From: Rhodobiaceae bacterium
GTDB taxonomy: Bacteria; Pseudomonadota; Alphaproteobacteria; RS24
DNA: 23,717 bases
Assembly: GCA_002683515.1 (NCBI GenBank)
Contig: NYTN01000070.1
Coordinates: 1 to 23,717 of the forward strand
Direction: 5' to 3'
Part shown: positions 23,557 to 23,717 of the stretch, in pieces
Layout of the letters: every line of letters begins with the position of its first letter
Numbering within the stretch: position 1 is the stretch's first letter
Position numbers and translations under genes: made by a program
Notes under the pieces: generated by a model
Database searches by the model: none
The model's input: the letters and a program-made list of their open reading frames with translations, nothing else
Told to the model about the DNA's origin: nothing

Positions 23557-23717
23557 ACCCTATTCTAAATTACTGACGGTCAACATAATTTAATCCCCAA
23601 AAGCTGTGTCAAAACGCCTTTATCGTCTATTGCAAGCAGGTTCATGCTGTGCTACCTCACTCGAATTATTAATGTCATTCCTGCACATAATTGCTCATCT
23701 ATTTTTAGCAAAAACGG

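Noticed and set aside
23557..23717. Promoter for a downstream gene (TTGCAA at 23630-23635) or a partial next gene
   Set aside because: The matching -10 position reads TACCTC, a poor fit, and no open frame with a ribosome binding site begins before the window ends. An atp operon could follow, but nothing here shows it.

Overview
This 23.7 kb window is a densely packed chromosomal segment of an alphaproteobacterium. The evidence is gene order (trmD-rplS-leuCDB-asd, then sdhCDAB-zapE-mdh-sucCDAB-lpdA, then xerC facing priA) together with alphaproteobacterial protein variants: a roughly 1000-residue SucA, an LDH-like Mdh of 320 residues, and an L19 with a long acidic tail. Base composition looks moderate to AT-leaning, with AT-rich intergenic DNA. 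A free-living marine lineage is possible, but that is only a guess. No mobile element, CRISPR array, rRNA or tRNA was seen, and no gap between genes exceeds 300 bases.

Layout. (1) 1-1276, translation block: the 3' part of trmD (its 5' end lies outside the window), a 247-base gap with a possible promoter, and rplS. (2) 1377-6492, biosynthetic block: leuC, leuD, leuB and asd, followed one base later by a CitE/malyl-CoA-lyase-like gene. The leuC leader carries tandem hairpins that could pair in alternative ways. (3) 6620-20309, TCA-cycle block: sdhC-sdhD-sdhA-sdhB, zapE, mdh, a 197-base structured leader, sucC-sucD-sucA-sucB and lpdA. A near-consensus sigma70 promoter precedes sdhC. (4) 20313-23556: xerC on the minus strand, its 3' end 3 bases from lpdA, and divergent priA on the plus strand. 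The last 161 bases hold no gene I can support.

How the genes work together. The TCA block encodes the oxidative route from 2-oxoglutarate to oxaloacetate except fumarase: SucA/SucB/Lpd make succinyl-CoA, SucCD makes succinate with substrate-level phosphorylation, SdhCDAB makes fumarate and reduces quinone, and Mdh makes oxaloacetate. LeuCD and LeuB carry out the middle steps of leucine synthesis. Asd supplies aspartate semialdehyde for lysine, threonine, methionine and cell-wall diaminopimelate. The CitE-like lyase, if it acts on malyl-CoA-type esters, would connect acetyl-CoA and glyoxylate to malate, beside the TCA genes.

Most of the window is ordinary housekeeping DNA. I found no convincing new multi-gene system. 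The less ordinary signals are regulatory: the hairpins before leuC, the structured sucC leader that can mask its ribosome binding site, a strong antisense-facing terminator-like hairpin inside zapE, and the unassigned CitE-like gene. All are inferences from base pairing or context and are rated accordingly.
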